DNA of 64,000 nt, taken from NCBI GenBank assembly GCA_024509875.1, contig JAMPIV010022935.1:496001-560000 (forward strand). Reading direction: 5' to 3'. This DNA comes from Oreohelix idahoensis. Lineage: Eukaryota; Mollusca; Gastropoda; Stylommatophora; Oreohelicidae. The notes under the pieces were generated by a model, which was not told the DNA's origin, searched no databases, and worked only from the letters and a program-made list of their open reading frames with translations. Both the position numbers and the translations under genes were made by a program. Below are positions 1 to 10,654 of this stretch, in pieces; within the stretch, counting starts at the first letter, position 1, and each line of letters opens with the position of its first letter.

Positions 1-885
1 AAATGAGCCCGTGGTGCAAAAAATGCTGAGGAACCTCTGATTCCTCGTTAACAACTTTGAACAGATTTACGAGCATGTCACGAAAAAGTTATTAATTCTA
101 TTAACCCCTCAAGGCCCAAGAGCTTCTATAATTGAGCTCTAAATGTTATGCTTAACTCATATTTATAAGACTGAATACGCATTTTAGAATGCAATTTTCT
201 ATAAAAATTTGAAGGCCGTCCATTAGGTAATGAAATAACCCAAATTTGACCAAGTGGGAATTAATTCTTGTTTTATTAATACTTGTTTTATTATAAAACT
301 ATTATAGAGTTATGAATGCTGGGTCTTATATGGGCCGCTATGCCTAAAGGGGTTAAATCTGACAGAGACGAGGCCGTATAAAATGGGCCAAGCAATGAAT
401 GCTGATCTTAAGAAAATTGTATTTGACCCTGAGTATCACTGAACTAACTTCCCCACACACGATTTTGAGAATGATAACCTTAAAGGTCCGAAGTGATATA
501 TTTATGCGTAGGAATCCAAGCTCTGCTTCATGAAGACAATGGCTTTAGTACCGCAAAGACAATTAAGGAAGTTTCAATTTTCTTTTAGGGTGGGAAACCA
601 ACTGACGATCTTTTGGTATACCGGTAACAATGAAAAATAAAAGAATGAGAACAAAGACAGTCAGTTCTGACGTACGCTGTTCCCAAAAAATGAAGATTTT
701 AGTGAGAGAAGAGAATCATATTAGAAGTTAAGATTTTTTTATTTTTTTTGGGGGGGGGGGGCGGGGGGGGGGGGGAAAGAAGAATAGTCAGAGACAAGTA
801 GCTGAAGTGAAAATTATGCTGCGGTTCAGAAAGAAATAAGTGAAAGCCTCATCTTAAAACAATGAAGAGACTAAATTAAACTTCG
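1..885. other. Unassigned AT-rich non-coding sequence
   Basis: No open frame with a recognisable protein is present on either strand. The sequence may include the 5' part of the hAT element that follows, but no hAT left terminus (expected to start with CAGGGCCGT, the complement of the right end at 17875-17883) could be found here, so that end is missing, diverged or outside the window. Confidence 0.5.
734..775. repeat. Poly-T run followed by a 26-nt G run
   Basis: Positions 734-749 are nearly all T and 750-775 are all G except one C at 762. The G run could form a G-quadruplex on the plus strand. Such homopolymers are also common places for assembly error, so the length is not reliable. Confidence 0.8.
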
Positions 886-1627
886 TTGATTAATTCTATG
901 CAGAAACAAAATAAAAAAGTTAAGGAAATTACAAGTGATGTCGATTTGAGCAGACATATGGAGCAATTTAAAACTAACTCAGTATCAGTGCCATCTACTT
1001 CTACAACAGATAGTCTGTTATCTACTGAAACTGGACGCTCTAATTTTAATAACGTATGTGGTGGCAAGTGTGTTAATGAGCGTGAATTGTATCACAAGTT
1101 AGATATTGGCAACTTTTTAAAAGGAGTTAAATTGGATGATCTCATCAAAGAACAAGCTCTAAAAAATCCATGGATACCTTCTGATGAATTCGTTTTCCCA
1201 GTTTCAGGCAAACGAAATTTATCTATCCAATTAAAGTGGCTCAAATTGTGTCCATGGTTAGTCTAGTCAAAACGTGCTGGTGGTGCATTGTGCAAGATAT
1301 GTGTATTATTTGCTGGTGAAGTTGGAGGTAGAGGAGATCAAGCATTAGGCGCAGTAGTATCAGCAGGTTACTTAAAGTGGAAGAATGCCAAAGAAGATTT
1401 TCGAAAACATGAAAAAAACAAAACAAATTATCATCTCGAAAAGAGTATGCATGCTGAAGCTTTTATAAATATGGTCAGCGGAAAGCAAACTGATGTATTG
1501 TCCATGATAGATTCCAAAAGAAAACTTCAAGTATAGGAAAACAGAGCAAAATTAGCTCATATAGTGGAAACTGTTATTTTGTGTGGCCGACAATAAATTG
1601 CTCTAAGAGGCACAAACGATTCAGGTC
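886..1627 (+). pseudogene. hAT transposase, N-terminal part (ZMYM1/TTF-type), broken
   Basis: The frame from 886 reads through a lysine/serine-rich N-terminus into a region typical of hAT transposases of the TTF-zinc-finger or ZMYM1-like group: NPWIPSDEF, WLKLCPWLV, then CKICVLF after an in-frame TAG at 1264-1266, then a WKNAKEDFRKHEKNKTNYH stretch with conserved tryptophan, phenylalanine and histidine. A second in-frame TAG ends at 1536 and a TAA follows near 1593, yet the frame still reads hAT-like beyond them (a GRQ-stop-IALRG segment matching the family's RQ-x-x-LRG motif). In this family the enzyme cuts and pastes hAT DNA. Here three stops and the loss of the following catalytic region make it a pseudogene. 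Assignment is by motif memory, not a search. Confidence 0.7.
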
Positions 1628-2155
1628 CCATTTCTCTCCATGAATCAGATATCTCTCCTGATTTCCCACCACCGGCTACAGATCCATCAGTGTACACAAC
1701 GGCATCATTATTCCCAACATTTTCATTTATCAGTTGATCAATTTCCAGTTCTGCTTTTCCATTGCCCCAAGGCTGATGATGACATGTTGGTAGGTTGCCA
1801 AGTTCTCACTAGACCTACTCCACTCCCTCTCCCTTGAATACATATTTATCTGTGGTCACATGTCGAAAAGTTGACTCAGCCTGCGCCATCCATGACGTCT
1901 CCCTCTTTATCCGTACTCCCTTGATGTCAGCTATGTTCATGTGTAGGGGTAACTTTTATCTGTGGTTACTAGCATATAGGCTTTTACCTGAGCCATCGCA
2001 TATCTGGATTTAATAGACAGCAAGCCAAACATATACCGCATCGTCATAATGGGAGCATCTCGCGTACAGCCCAAGACTAAACGCATCCCTTCATTTTGAA
2101 TTACGTTCCAGTCGTTCACATTGCGATACTGACAGCGTGAGCATTCCCAGGCCAT
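1622..2155 (-). pseudogene. LINE fragment: RT thumb and start of RNase H domain
   Basis: On the minus strand from 2155 the frame reads like the C-terminal RT region of LINE polymerases (VIQNEGMRLVLGCTRDAP, then a SRYAMAQVKAY stretch). Further along, from about 1720 to 1622, it reads NDAVVYTDGSVAGGGKSGE, the first beta strand of a retroelement RNase H with its catalytic aspartate in TDGS. The two parts are joined by a short region with stops. No 5' portion, endonuclease or 3' tail is present, so this is a fragment replacing the central part of the hAT gene. RNase H after RT points to an I/Nimb/Jockey-type LINE rather than RTE. No clean target duplication was seen. Confidence 0.6.
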
Positions 2156-2159
2156 ACTC

Positions 2160-2503
2160 AGCTACTGACAAGACCAGATGATGATATAGAAGAAACAGTA
2201 GTCTCAATTGCACTATTAACATTAAATAAGATATTTTCTTATAATGTAAATTTATGCAAAGGCCTTCAAAAGATAAATGTAGATTTAGTACAATGTTGTG
2301 AGCACGTAGATTTAATCGTCAGTTTGATACAAACAATGCGTGATAAAAGCAAAGATTCTTTCAATGAAATATATATGTTGGCAGAACGTATGTTACATGA
2401 TGTGGGAAGTGAAATGACCAAACCTAGAGTAACTGGAAGACAATCACCCCAGAAAATGCCCCTTCAAGCGATGCCAATGAACATTACAGACGCAATTTAT
2501 TTA
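2160..2503 (+). pseudogene. hAT transposase, middle part
   Basis: The plus-strand frame reads LTRPDDDIEETVVSIALLTL, then a helix-rich stretch with CEHVDLIVSLIQTMRDKS, SFNEIYMLAERMLHDVG and PRVTGRQSPQKMP. The PR-x-x-GRQ motif and the helix pattern before it match the region of hAT transposases just upstream of the C-terminal FIPFLD motif. That motif appears 10.4 kb away at 12950, directly after the matching copy of the 10-bp duplication that ends this piece at 2503. So this is one half of an exon split by LINE L-A. Confidence 0.7.
2494..2503. repeat. Target-site duplication of LINE L-A, left copy
   Basis: AATTTATTTA here is repeated exactly at 12947-12956. Hypothetical removal of the intervening sequence plus one copy brings the two hAT coding pieces together within one base of frame. 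Confidence 0.8.
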
Positions 2504-2633
2504 CGTCTGTAATAATCACACACAACTGCTGGCCGAACGGGCGAATGATCAATAATTCACTGACAACGCTCCTAGGACAGGAGTTGGAAATGCCTGGTAT
2601 CGGGCTGAGGTGCACCGTGGACTGTAATGGTAA

Positions 2634-3432
2634 GTGGCCAGAACCATCCAGAAAGCAATGGCAAACTACTGGATGTACAATGCAAAGAAATCCATAACGG
2701 CTAATCTGAATACTACGCAAAGATCTGGTGGTGAGTCCCACAGGCCAGGCAGATCATATTTAACTGGGGAAGAGTTCGTTGGCAGCGTCAGTACAGGTAA
2801 TCGTGATGACGGTCAAAAGCCTGACTGTGTTACCACAGAAAACCAAGTCATCGGTCTTAGAAAAATAATCAAAATAGGAACATGGAACGTCAGAAGCTTA
2901 TACCAAGGAAAACAGTACATAGTGAAGAACGAGATGGAAAGACTAAACATCGATATCCTGGGCATCTCAGAGCACAGATGGTCGGGCCAGGGACACTTTT
3001 CGATTCCATCAGGAGGAACGTTCATATATTCAGGCAAAGAGAGAGGAGGTCAGGGTGGCGTCGGCTTCTACCTGTCTAAAAGGACAGCTGCCTCCCTGTT
3101 AGTATAAAATCCCATAAATGACCGCATTGTCACAATCAGACTGAAAGGAAAGAACATCACAAATATACAAACACATGCGGCAACAGCAGCTGCTGAAGAA
3201 CATGAAAATGAAGATTTTTACAACGAACTGCAACACGCATTAGATAAAGCTAATAAGCAAGATATTAGGACAATAATGGGAGATTTTAATGCCAAAGTTG
3301 GAAACGAAAGATTAGAACACGAAAAAAGAGTGAAAGGAAGTTATGGATTGGGCCAGAGAAATGAGAGAGGAGAACGCTTGACAACATTCTGCCAAGAAAA
3401 CAACCTAGTCATCACAAATACTCTTTTTATGC
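2634..3432 (+). pseudogene. L-A endonuclease domain (APE type), N-terminal two thirds
   Basis: The frame from 2634 enters the endonuclease fold at KIGTWNVRSLYQGKQ, followed by MERLNIDILGISEHRWSGQG (the catalytic glutamate lies in ISEHRW), GGVGFYLSK, an in-frame stop near 3107, NDRIVTIRLKGKN and IMGDFNAKVGNE, whose DFN is the central catalytic motif. The last readable piece is NNLVITNTLF. The continuation (YTWTSPDGKNKNQIDYIL) lies at 10665 onward, after the inserted sequence. In RTE elements this enzyme nicks target DNA for target-primed reverse transcription. It is inactive here because of the stop and the insertion. Confidence 0.75.
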
Positions 3433-4160
3433 TGTAGTGAAGTGAGTCTGTATGAACAACACGCTCAAAAATACCCCGCTTAAAAACTAGTTAACGTATT
3501 TTTAAATCTATAAATAACTACAATATTTGAAATTTGTCTAAGGGGCCAGTCAAATTTACCGCCAACAATTTATCTAGTATATTTGAATTTGTCTAGGAAA
3601 CAAGTCAAAAGTTACCGCCCACCCCAAAAATTATCTAAGAGCATAGTACAAATTTAACAACCAATCCAGTCGTTTCTTTTTCTTGAAGTGACAAGAAAAT
3701 TTTGGTTAACGTGGAAATAATGCCTATTTTGTGTTTTGGACCGAACTTAGATAATTTATTTCTTAATAACTAACGATAATTAAAATGAAAGGGTTATCTC
3801 GAATTATAGAGCTGATATTGCTTAACACATAAACATAAAGATTCCCTCATAATAAAATTATATTAACTTAGAAAAATTTAACTTAGTGATATTTTCATAT
3901 CAGGGTAATGCCAAATTTAATTACTTAAAAATTACCCAGATTGAAATGCAAAGGAATAACTAAAGAAAAACTATATAGAAAGATAGAGATTAATTGGCCG
4001 TTCAATTATCACTTTTGATAAATGAAATCGGTCCACAAATAACTATGATATAAAATATTCAAATTTGTCAGATTAAACAAACACGCTTAGAACCGCCTAA
4101 GTTACTAGTCTCAAAAATTAACTTTTTGACTTTTCATCTGATTGGTCGGGTGGGTAGTGC

Positions 4161-4168
4161 TATAAATA
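4161..4168 (+). promoter_or_regulatory. TATA box in LTR-like sequence
   Basis: TATAAATA lies about 730 bp from the proposed LTR start. A GT-rich stretch (TGTGTGTGTG) follows about 150 bp downstream. This resembles the U3/R arrangement of the better defined LTRs of element A, which use the same TATAAATA octamer. Confidence 0.4.
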
Positions 4169-6090
4169 GTATCAACTTCTTGTGGTTTTCCGCCATTGAA
4201 TCATAAAAACCACGCCGAGCTGACGTATCCTAAGAGAGTAGGACCAAGACTTTGCCGTCTGAACTGAGAAAGCGGGGCTAAGCACCCGTTTACGGCCAGT
4301 CAGCTTGTGTGTGTGTGAACTTATTTACCTGAGGGTAAGAAAGATAATTTTATTTGCATATTTTGTTAAATATTTGACCTGTAATTAAAAAGCCTATGTG
4401 TTCCATATTAATTCGAAAGTGCAAACTGCCAGCGGGATGTGTTATGTCATGCCGACCTAAGTAGGAATGTGTGTAGTAAGCAGGCTTGTTCGTAATGAAA
4501 AAAAAATGTGTCTAATGTTTGAAAATATGGCACAATTTCGACCAGTAAGTGTTATTAGCGATTTAATTTAATATTTCTTCTGGAGTGACACACTGTTCAT
4601 AGATCATGTGATAAACATATAGGGAAGGTTAGAATGAAGTAATCAAGAGGTCACATGCTGTATTGTACTTGCCATGCTTATTGTATGGAAGCAAAACATG
4701 GACGAGAGACCCAAACATTGAATCCACACAAGAGAAAGAATGATTTCATGAAACTGATTTTAGACAACGGAATTCAAGGTCTTGTGCAACTTGTTAAGCA
4801 CAAATATCTGTTCCATGGTAAGTTTTAATATTGTTTACAGGTGAATTGATTGAGGCAGACTTCTACATGGAATGGGTTGTCCTTCTATTCCAGGTTATAT
4901 TACGAATTTACCTCGTGGCTGCATTCTATTGAGAAGAGGAGCATGTGGGAGTTGAGAGCTCCTCATACACCTGGAGCTAGACCCCATCGTCTCAGCCAGG
5001 AGTCACAAAGTTAGTGATCCTGACTACTATTGACAGAACAGCAGTAATATTATAAAGATAAGTCCTTTAAGAAGGCAAATGTCAATTCATCCAAACTTAA
5101 GCACCCAGGAAAACTTAAGAACCGTGGTGTGATGAAAGTATCAGACCTTACAGTGTAGGACTAATAGCAGTAGCAATATTTTGAACAGGAGCTGTGCGTG
5201 TAGTCATTCCAGTGACCCCTTTAAAGAAATGGAACAGATTTTCTAAATTATTTATTTCATTTTGTAAATAAACATTTTCTTGATTTTGAAAGTCCTGACC
5301 AAAAAGATTGAGATTCAGGACAATTAAATTGTACATAAAATTTCATACAGCCTTGCTTAAATAATTTTATTAAGTTGAAGTTCTGTTTGAAATTAATCTT
5401 TAATTATAATAAATACATTCCCCTAGACCCGTAGCTAACTCAAATTGGGATCTCAAGAGGTAGCAGTTAGGGATTCAGAGTACATCTGTGATCGTAAGGT
5501 CTACCACTTCGTTTTAGCACTAAGGTGCTACCACTTTATTATAGTTAGTGTAAGAATACTTTAGCAAGATTTAAACACTAAGTATTTGAACGTGACTAGT
5601 TAGTTAATTAACCCTAGTCCCAAACCTAGGACGGTCATTCGTTCATGGTGTACATGAAATGACGTCATCAAAGCTTGTGTAGTAGCGATACAAGTAAAGA
5701 AACGGAAGTTATTTTTTTCAAAGGGGAGATTAGGGTGAGTTGTTTTTAGCACGAGACGAGCGGCGGCTGTTTTCCCATCTTGCAGGTCCCATTTATGTTT
5801 TGATTCGTAAGGATTGTTGGTTCATACACCTTTTATGAATATATTCTATGAACCAGCATGGAATGGTTAGCGAATGCAACCACTGAATAAAAGGTATTGT
5901 TTAGTTAAGACGAAGTTAGACTTACTTCTTGAACACAAGTTGGAAGTTACATTGTTGACATTTGACTATCAGCAACAGAGTACTTCATTCTTACGATCAC
6001 ACAGCCACACACCAACACAGACGAGTCTACAACAACTACCTGGGTTTATTACACATCTCTTCTGTAACCACCACCTCTGGCGATAGCAAG

Positions 6091-6178
6091 TTTACAACAG
6101 AAGCACCTCATTTATTCACCCTGTCACAAAACGACTTTACAACAGAAGTCCTACATTTTTCCTCACCCGGTCACAGTA
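6091..6178. repeat. Two-copy imperfect tandem repeat, 45-bp period
   Basis: TTTACAACAGAAG occurs at 6091 and 6136, each followed by a C/T-rich stretch ending CACCCxGTCAC. It lies just before the start of recognisable LINE L-B sequence and could belong to the LINE 5' region or to the surrounding LTR-like sequence. Confidence 0.5.
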
Positions 6179-6269
6179 ACCTTTATTGGTGCCGTTCCCG
6201 TCCACTCCCCCGGCCACATAACATCATCTTCTCTGAGAACTTACATAGCTTGACCCCACTTTGATGTCT

Positions 6270-9200
6270 ATACACCCTTGCTCTTTTCAGAGAAGGGGGT
6301 ATTTCTTTTAAGACCAGTCTCTTATCTGGCACTATCCTGGTATCCTCTGATACACCTATTTGTCCAGGATAGCCTATACTCTTATTAACATCAGGGGGGT
6401 TTGGGATGTCAGGTATTGGTAGTACCTCTGGTGAAGGAGCTGTCATGCCCTTTTCAGAGCAGCTCGGCCACCTTTGGTCCAAACCTGGCATCCAGCTCTC
6501 ACCTGTGGCTCCTCGTAGCTGTCAGCATGCGACAGCGGCCACCCCCAGGCAACGGCTTTGACAGGCCGGCTAAACTAGGTGAGGGTAGCCGACTGGTTAT
6601 AAATCTTCGGTGAGTTAGGTCTGCCTACCCATGCATGCGAAGACTGGATTCGATAGACTGCGCGGAAGAAACCACCTATTGGTTCAACGGGCATGACGGC
6701 GATTACCAGCAACGCGCTGTGGAGCGTAAGGAGCACGGCGAGGCACGTAGAAAGCCCTGGTCATCCACTGCACCTGACTTCATCTCCAGTCGTCTTGACT
6801 TGTCTTGCCACTGGATTCAGATGGACCCAGGCGAGAGAGTGAGGTCGACGAATTGCGCAACTCTTCCTCACTTTAATCCAAATCACTGCGCAAGTCACTC
6901 TTTCATCCATTCATCCATCCACTCACAACAAGTCCTGTAGCGATGGGCGAGCGGCGAAGCGGCAGGCGTGGGTACGCTGGCAGTCGTAGTCGCAGACCTA
7001 CACACAGGCGGCTCAGGCCATATGGTCGTCTTCCACTGATCGGAGCAGCAGTGGGATTCGGAAGCCCCCTGAGTGTCTGAGCAGCTCTCTTTAGGAAAGC
7101 ACTGCTCACTTCAATGGCACGAGGAAGGGGCTAGAAAAGGTGCCCTAAACATTGCCTGCTCCACCATTACCTAACCAGCTTACCGCGGTTGGTGGGTACC
7201 CTACATCAGCGGGCGACACATTAGGAAAAGAAAGGACATATTTTTCCCCCTCATTCTAGGCTCATGGAATGTGCGCACTCTCCTTGACAAAGACGTTAAC
7301 GCAAACAGACCTGAGAGGCGAACTGCCCTGATTGGGAGAGAACTGGCCAGATACAACATTGACATAGCAGCACTGAGTGAAACTCTACTTGCAGGTGAGG
7401 GCCAACTTTGCGAAAAGGGTGCAGGTTATACATTCTATTGGAGCGGAAGAGGAACTGAAGAAAGACGAGAAGCAGGGGTTGGATTTGCAATCAAAACAGC
7501 ACTTGTTGGCAAGTTAGCGGGGCCCCCAAAGGGAATAAATGACCGACTCATGACAGTCAAGATCCCCCTGCTTTATGGAAGAAAACATGCCACCATCATT
7601 AGCGCGTATGCACCAACTATGACAAACCAGGATGACGTCAAGGATAAGTTTTATGAAGAACTACATGCAGTCATTGCATCAGTTCCTAAAGCAGATAAGC
7701 TCATAATTCTTGGTGACTTTAATGCAAGAGTAGGCTCAGATAACATCTCCTGGAATGGCACTATTGGAAAGTACGGCGTGGGTCGCTGTAACAGCAATGG
7801 ACTTCTTCTCCTCCAGACTTGCGCAGAACATGACCTCCTTGTCACCAACACCATTTTTCGACTTCCTACCCGCAACAGGACCTCCTGGATGCACCCTAGC
7901 TCAAAGCATTGGCACTTAATTGACTATGTAATTGTTAGGAAGAAGGACAGGCAAGATGTCCGGGTGACCAAGTCTATGTGTGGTGCTGAATGCTGGACTG
8001 ATCATCGCCTCATTGTGTCTAAACTTAAAATTCGTATCCAACCAGCCAGGCGCCCTCAGGGGAAGAAAACTCATAAAAGGCTGGATGTCACCAAACTAAA
8101 GAAGACAAAAAATCAAACAGTCATTTACTGACACCCTAGAAGACCGTCTCAAATCTATCTCGTTAGACGGCCAAAGTGTGGAAACAAATTGGGCAACCCT
8201 AAGTGAGCAGATCTACAACACTGCTACAGAGGTCCTGGGTCCCGCCATCAAGAAACAAAATGACTGGTTTGATGAGAACTCAGATGATATAAAGAAGATG
8301 TTGGCTGAGAAACACCATCTCCATAAAGCATATTTAAATGATCCAAAATCTACATCAAAGAAAGACGCTTTCAACAACATGCGTAGAATCGTCCAACATA
8401 AACTACACCAGATGCGGGATTCATGGCTGAGTAATAAAGCAAATGAGCTCCAAGGCTTTGCTGACAGTCATGACTTGAAGAATTTTTACCATGCACTCAA
8501 AGCGGTCTATGGTCCAACATCATCAGGATCATTTCCCCTCCTTAATGCAGATGGAAAAACACTAATTACAGACAAGGAAAAAACTCTCCAACGCTGGGTC
8601 GAACACTTTAATAATATTCTGAACCAGCCATCATCTATAAACGACGAAGCCATCATCCGCCTGCCCCAAATTCCTATAAATGAAGCACTAGATGATATAC
8701 CAACTCTGGAGGAAACTCAAAAAGCTATTCGTCAACTTTCTAGTGGAAAGGCCCCCTGCTCCGATTCAATTCCTGTTGAGGTTTATAAAGATGGCGGTAC
8801 AGTTCTGATAGAGAAACTTCACATGATCTTCCAGCAAATGTGGCGGAGTGAAACCATCCCACACGATCTCAATGATGCGTCAATTATACATCTATATAAA
8901 CGTAAAGGTAATCGCCAAGACTGTAACAATCATCGAGGCATCTCTCTTTTATCAATCGCTGGGAAGATATTCGCCAGAATCCTTCTGAATCGCCTTACGG
9001 CTCATCTTGACAAAGGTCTTTTACCTGAAAGTCAGTGTGGATTCCGGAAAGAACGTGGAACCACCGATATGGTGTTCGCTGCAAGACAGCTACAAGAAAA
9101 ACGCCAAGAACAGCACTGTGACCTGTACACAGCTTTCATCGACTTGACAAAGGCGTTCGACACGGTCAGTAGAGAGGGTCTATGGAAGATCATGGCAAAA

Positions 9201-10390
9201 TACGGCTGCCCAAAGAAATTTATCTCAGTAGTGCAGCAACTGCATGATGGAATGCAGGCTAGAGTTCAGGAAAACGGTGAGCTGTCAGAGCCTTTCCCCG
9301 TCTCAAACGGAGTTAAACAAGGGTGTGTACTTGCACCGACTCTGTTCAGTATCATGTTTTCTGCTATGCTGACTGATGCTTTCAGAGACGGGGACCCAGG
9401 AATCGACATCAGATATCGTATTGATGGAAAATTGTTCAACCTTAGGAGGCTTCAAGCAAAAACCAAGGTCAAATCACACACCATCAGAGATCTTCTGTTT
9501 GCTGACGATTGTGCCCTTAGTGCTGGCTCAGAGGCTGATCTGCAGCACAGCGTGGATAGATTCTCCGAAGCCTGTGCCAACTTTGGGCTTACTATCAACA
9601 CGGAGAAAACAGAAATCATGTACCAACCAGCTCCTGGCACAGTTTATACTGAGCTAATCATCAAGGTAAATGGTGAGAAACTGAATGTTGTGAACAGATT
9701 CACATACCTTGGTAGCACACTTTCCCAGAACATCGTCATTGATGATGAGGTAAACACCAGGATCTCCAAAGCCAGCAGCACATTTGGCAGACTATACACC
9801 AACGTTTGGCATCGAAGTGGCATTAGTCTACAGACAAAGCTGAAGGTGTACAGAGCTGCGGTGCTTCCAGTGCTGCTTTATGCATGCGAAACATGGACTG
9901 TATACAGGCGCCACGTAAAGAAGCTAAACCACTTCCATACAGTCTGTCTCAGGAAGATAATGAACATCAAATGGCAAGACAAGATCCCGGATACCGCCGT
10001 TCTTGACAGAGCTGGTATCCCTAGCATCCATACTATTCTGATGCAGTCACAGATTCGCTGGGCAGGTCATGTAGTCCGCATGCCAGACCATCGACTGCCA
10101 AAGATACTCTTTTATGGTGAGATGCAGAAGGGTAAACGCTCCCATGGTGGCGAGAAGAAGTGCTTCAAAGACACGTTAAAGACGTCATTGAAAACCTTTG
10201 ACATAAACCCAGACATATGGGAAGCTGCTGCGCAAGACCGAACTGCTTGGCGCACATCTCTTCGTAAAGGTGCAGCGGCATGCGAATCATCCAGAAGAGC
10301 AGCAGCGGAACAGCGGAGACAAGCTAGAAAAGACCGTGAAATAAAACCTTCACATGAAGCAAACATTCCCTGCCCACACTCCGATTCGGA
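6270..10390 (+). mobile_element. LINE 'L-B', RTE-like, nearly complete coding region
   Basis: The GC content rises and the sequence takes on the look of an RTE 5' region (a frame from 6635 includes VERKEHGEARRKPWSS, which I recall from leader regions of this LINE group), followed by an endonuclease domain (7271-8131) and a long RT frame (8178 on). The 5' limit is uncertain. At the 3' end the expected C-terminal zinc-finger motif begins (NIPCPH) but is cut by an antisense SINE. Only one frame break, between 8100 and 8178, separates endonuclease and RT, so this copy is much younger than L-A around it. Confidence 0.75.
7271..8131 (+). CDS. L-B endonuclease domain (APE type)
   Basis: The open frame covers the whole endonuclease fold: SWNVRTLLDKD (just upstream of and across the given start, where the frame opens without an ATG), NIDIAALSETLLAGEGQL with the catalytic glutamate in SET, LIILGDFNARVGSD with the DFN motif, TSWMHPSSKHWHLIDYVIV, and CWTDHRLIVSKLKIRI with the terminal D-H pair. 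The motifs and their spacing are complete. In RTE elements this domain is the N-terminal part of one polyprotein with the RT. Here the frame ends at 8131 in a lysine-rich linker and the RT resumes 46 nt later in another frame, so a small indel has split one original gene. Confidence 0.8.
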   Translation: MRTLLDKDVNANRPERRTALIGRELARYNIDIAALSETLLAGEGQLCEKGAGYTFYWSGRGTEERREAGVGFAIKTALVGKLAGPPKGINDRLMTVKIPLLYGRKHATIISAYAPTMTNQDDVKDKFYEELHAVIASVPKADKLIILGDFNARVGSDNISWNGTIGKYGVGRCNSNGLLLLQTCAEHDLLVTNTIFRLPTRNRTSWMHPSSKHWHLIDYVIVRKKDRQDVRVTKSMCGAECWTDHRLIVSKLKIRIQPARRPQGKKTHKRLDVTKLKKTKNQTVIY

Positions 10391-10556
10391 TACCCTGCAG
10401 CTGGGTCGGCTCAAGCCGCCCGCATCCTGGTCGACGACACTACTTCAAATGTCCTCGCCAGGTCTCGAGTTAATCCAGTCACCGGTCGACGTACCTGTAT
10501 CACCCGGTCGCCAGAGCGGTGTTGTAACCACTACGCTAGCGCGGCTCCACCAATAG
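8178..10556 (+). CDS. L-B reverse transcriptase, running into an antisense SINE
   Basis: The 792-codon frame has no internal stop. It contains the RT palm and fingers in order: IRQLSSGKAPCSDSIPVE, HLYKRKGNRQDCNNHRGIS, LLPESQCGFRKERGTTDMVF, FIDLTKAFDTVSREGLW (first catalytic aspartate), SNGVKQGCVLAPTLFSIMFS, LLFADDCALSAGSE (catalytic FADD) and TINTEKTEIM. The thumb and C-terminal region follow (LKVYRAAVLPVLLYACETW, RWAGHVVRMPDHRLPK). All catalytic residues are present. The last about 55 codons, from roughly HSDSDTLQLGRL on, are translated from the complement of a SINE and are not LINE protein; they replace the usual C-terminal zinc finger. The first codon used is not an ATG; the true start lies in the upstream endonuclease. 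Confidence 0.85.
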   Translation: METNWATLSEQIYNTATEVLGPAIKKQNDWFDENSDDIKKMLAEKHHLHKAYLNDPKSTSKKDAFNNMRRIVQHKLHQMRDSWLSNKANELQGFADSHDLKNFYHALKAVYGPTSSGSFPLLNADGKTLITDKEKTLQRWVEHFNNILNQPSSINDEAIIRLPQIPINEALDDIPTLEETQKAIRQLSSGKAPCSDSIPVEVYKDGGTVLIEKLHMIFQQMWRSETIPHDLNDASIIHLYKRKGNRQDCNNHRGISLLSIAGKIFARILLNRLTAHLDKGLLPESQCGFRKERGTTDMVFAARQLQEKRQEQHCDLYTAFIDLTKAFDTVSREGLWKIMAKYGCPKKFISVVQQLHDGMQARVQENGELSEPFPVSNGVKQGCVLAPTLFSIMFSAMLTDAFRDGDPGIDIRYRIDGKLFNLRRLQAKTKVKSHTIRDLLFADDCALSAGSEADLQHSVDRFSEACANFGLTINTEKTEIMYQPAPGTVYTELIIKVNGEKLNVVNRFTYLGSTLSQNIVIDDEVNTRISKASSTFGRLYTNVWHRSGISLQTKLKVYRAAVLPVLLYACETWTVYRRHVKKLNHFHTVCLRKIMNIKWQDKIPDTAVLDRAGIPSIHTILMQSQIRWAGHVVRMPDHRLPKILFYGEMQKGKRSHGGEKKCFKDTLKTSLKTFDINPDIWEAAAQDRTAWRTSLRKGAAACESSRRAAAEQRRQARKDREIKPSHEANIPCPHSDSDTLQLGRLKPPASWSTTLLQMSSPGLELIQSPVDVPVSPGRQSGVVTTTLARLHQ
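10391..10546 (-). mobile_element. tRNA-derived SINE, copy 1, truncated
   Basis: Read on the minus strand from 10546 it starts AGCCGCGCTAGCGTAGTGGT, whose TAGCGTAGTGGTTA is a good RNA polymerase III box A. The same sequence, longer and with a poly-A, is found in element A at 23551-23905. This copy lacks about 30 nt around the box B region and lacks the 3' end and tail. It overlaps the end of the L-B reading frame. Confidence 0.75.
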
Positions 10557-10654
10557 AGTAATCTAATATATTCCTAATAATTGGGTGAACAGAGTGGTCT
10601 TCATCACCCGTGATGGACGAACAACAAACATTAACATCAAAACCTCTTATGACA
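10547..10654. other. Short non-coding stretch, proposed right end of the LTR-like insertion
   Basis: It lies between the SINE head and the point where L-A coding resumes. No protein or repeat is recognised in it. Confidence 0.35.

Larger units (their letters stand above)
3433..10654 (+). mobile_element. Putative LTR-type insertion (solo LTR or remnant) holding LINE L-B
   Basis: The sequence breaks L-A's endonuclease reading at 3432/10655. It begins TGTAG and ends GACA, the TG..CA form of LTRs, and is flanked by TATGC on the left and TATGT on the right, a 5-bp duplication with one mismatch. The left 2.8 kb is AT-rich, carries no coherent protein, and has a TATA box at 4161-4168 in a promoter-like setting. 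The last 108 bp (10547-10654) after the SINE would be its right end. No second LTR copy, gag or pol was seen. The reading is inference and the strand is only suggested by the TATA box. Confidence 0.4.

Noticed and set aside
1..885. Left terminus of the hAT element
   Set aside because: No CAGGGCCGT-like end and no copy of ATAATACA was found.
4660..4720. Possible LINE RT fragment (LLYGSKTW on the plus strand)
   Set aside because: It is only about 20 residues with stops around it; a chance match or a tiny relic cannot be told apart.
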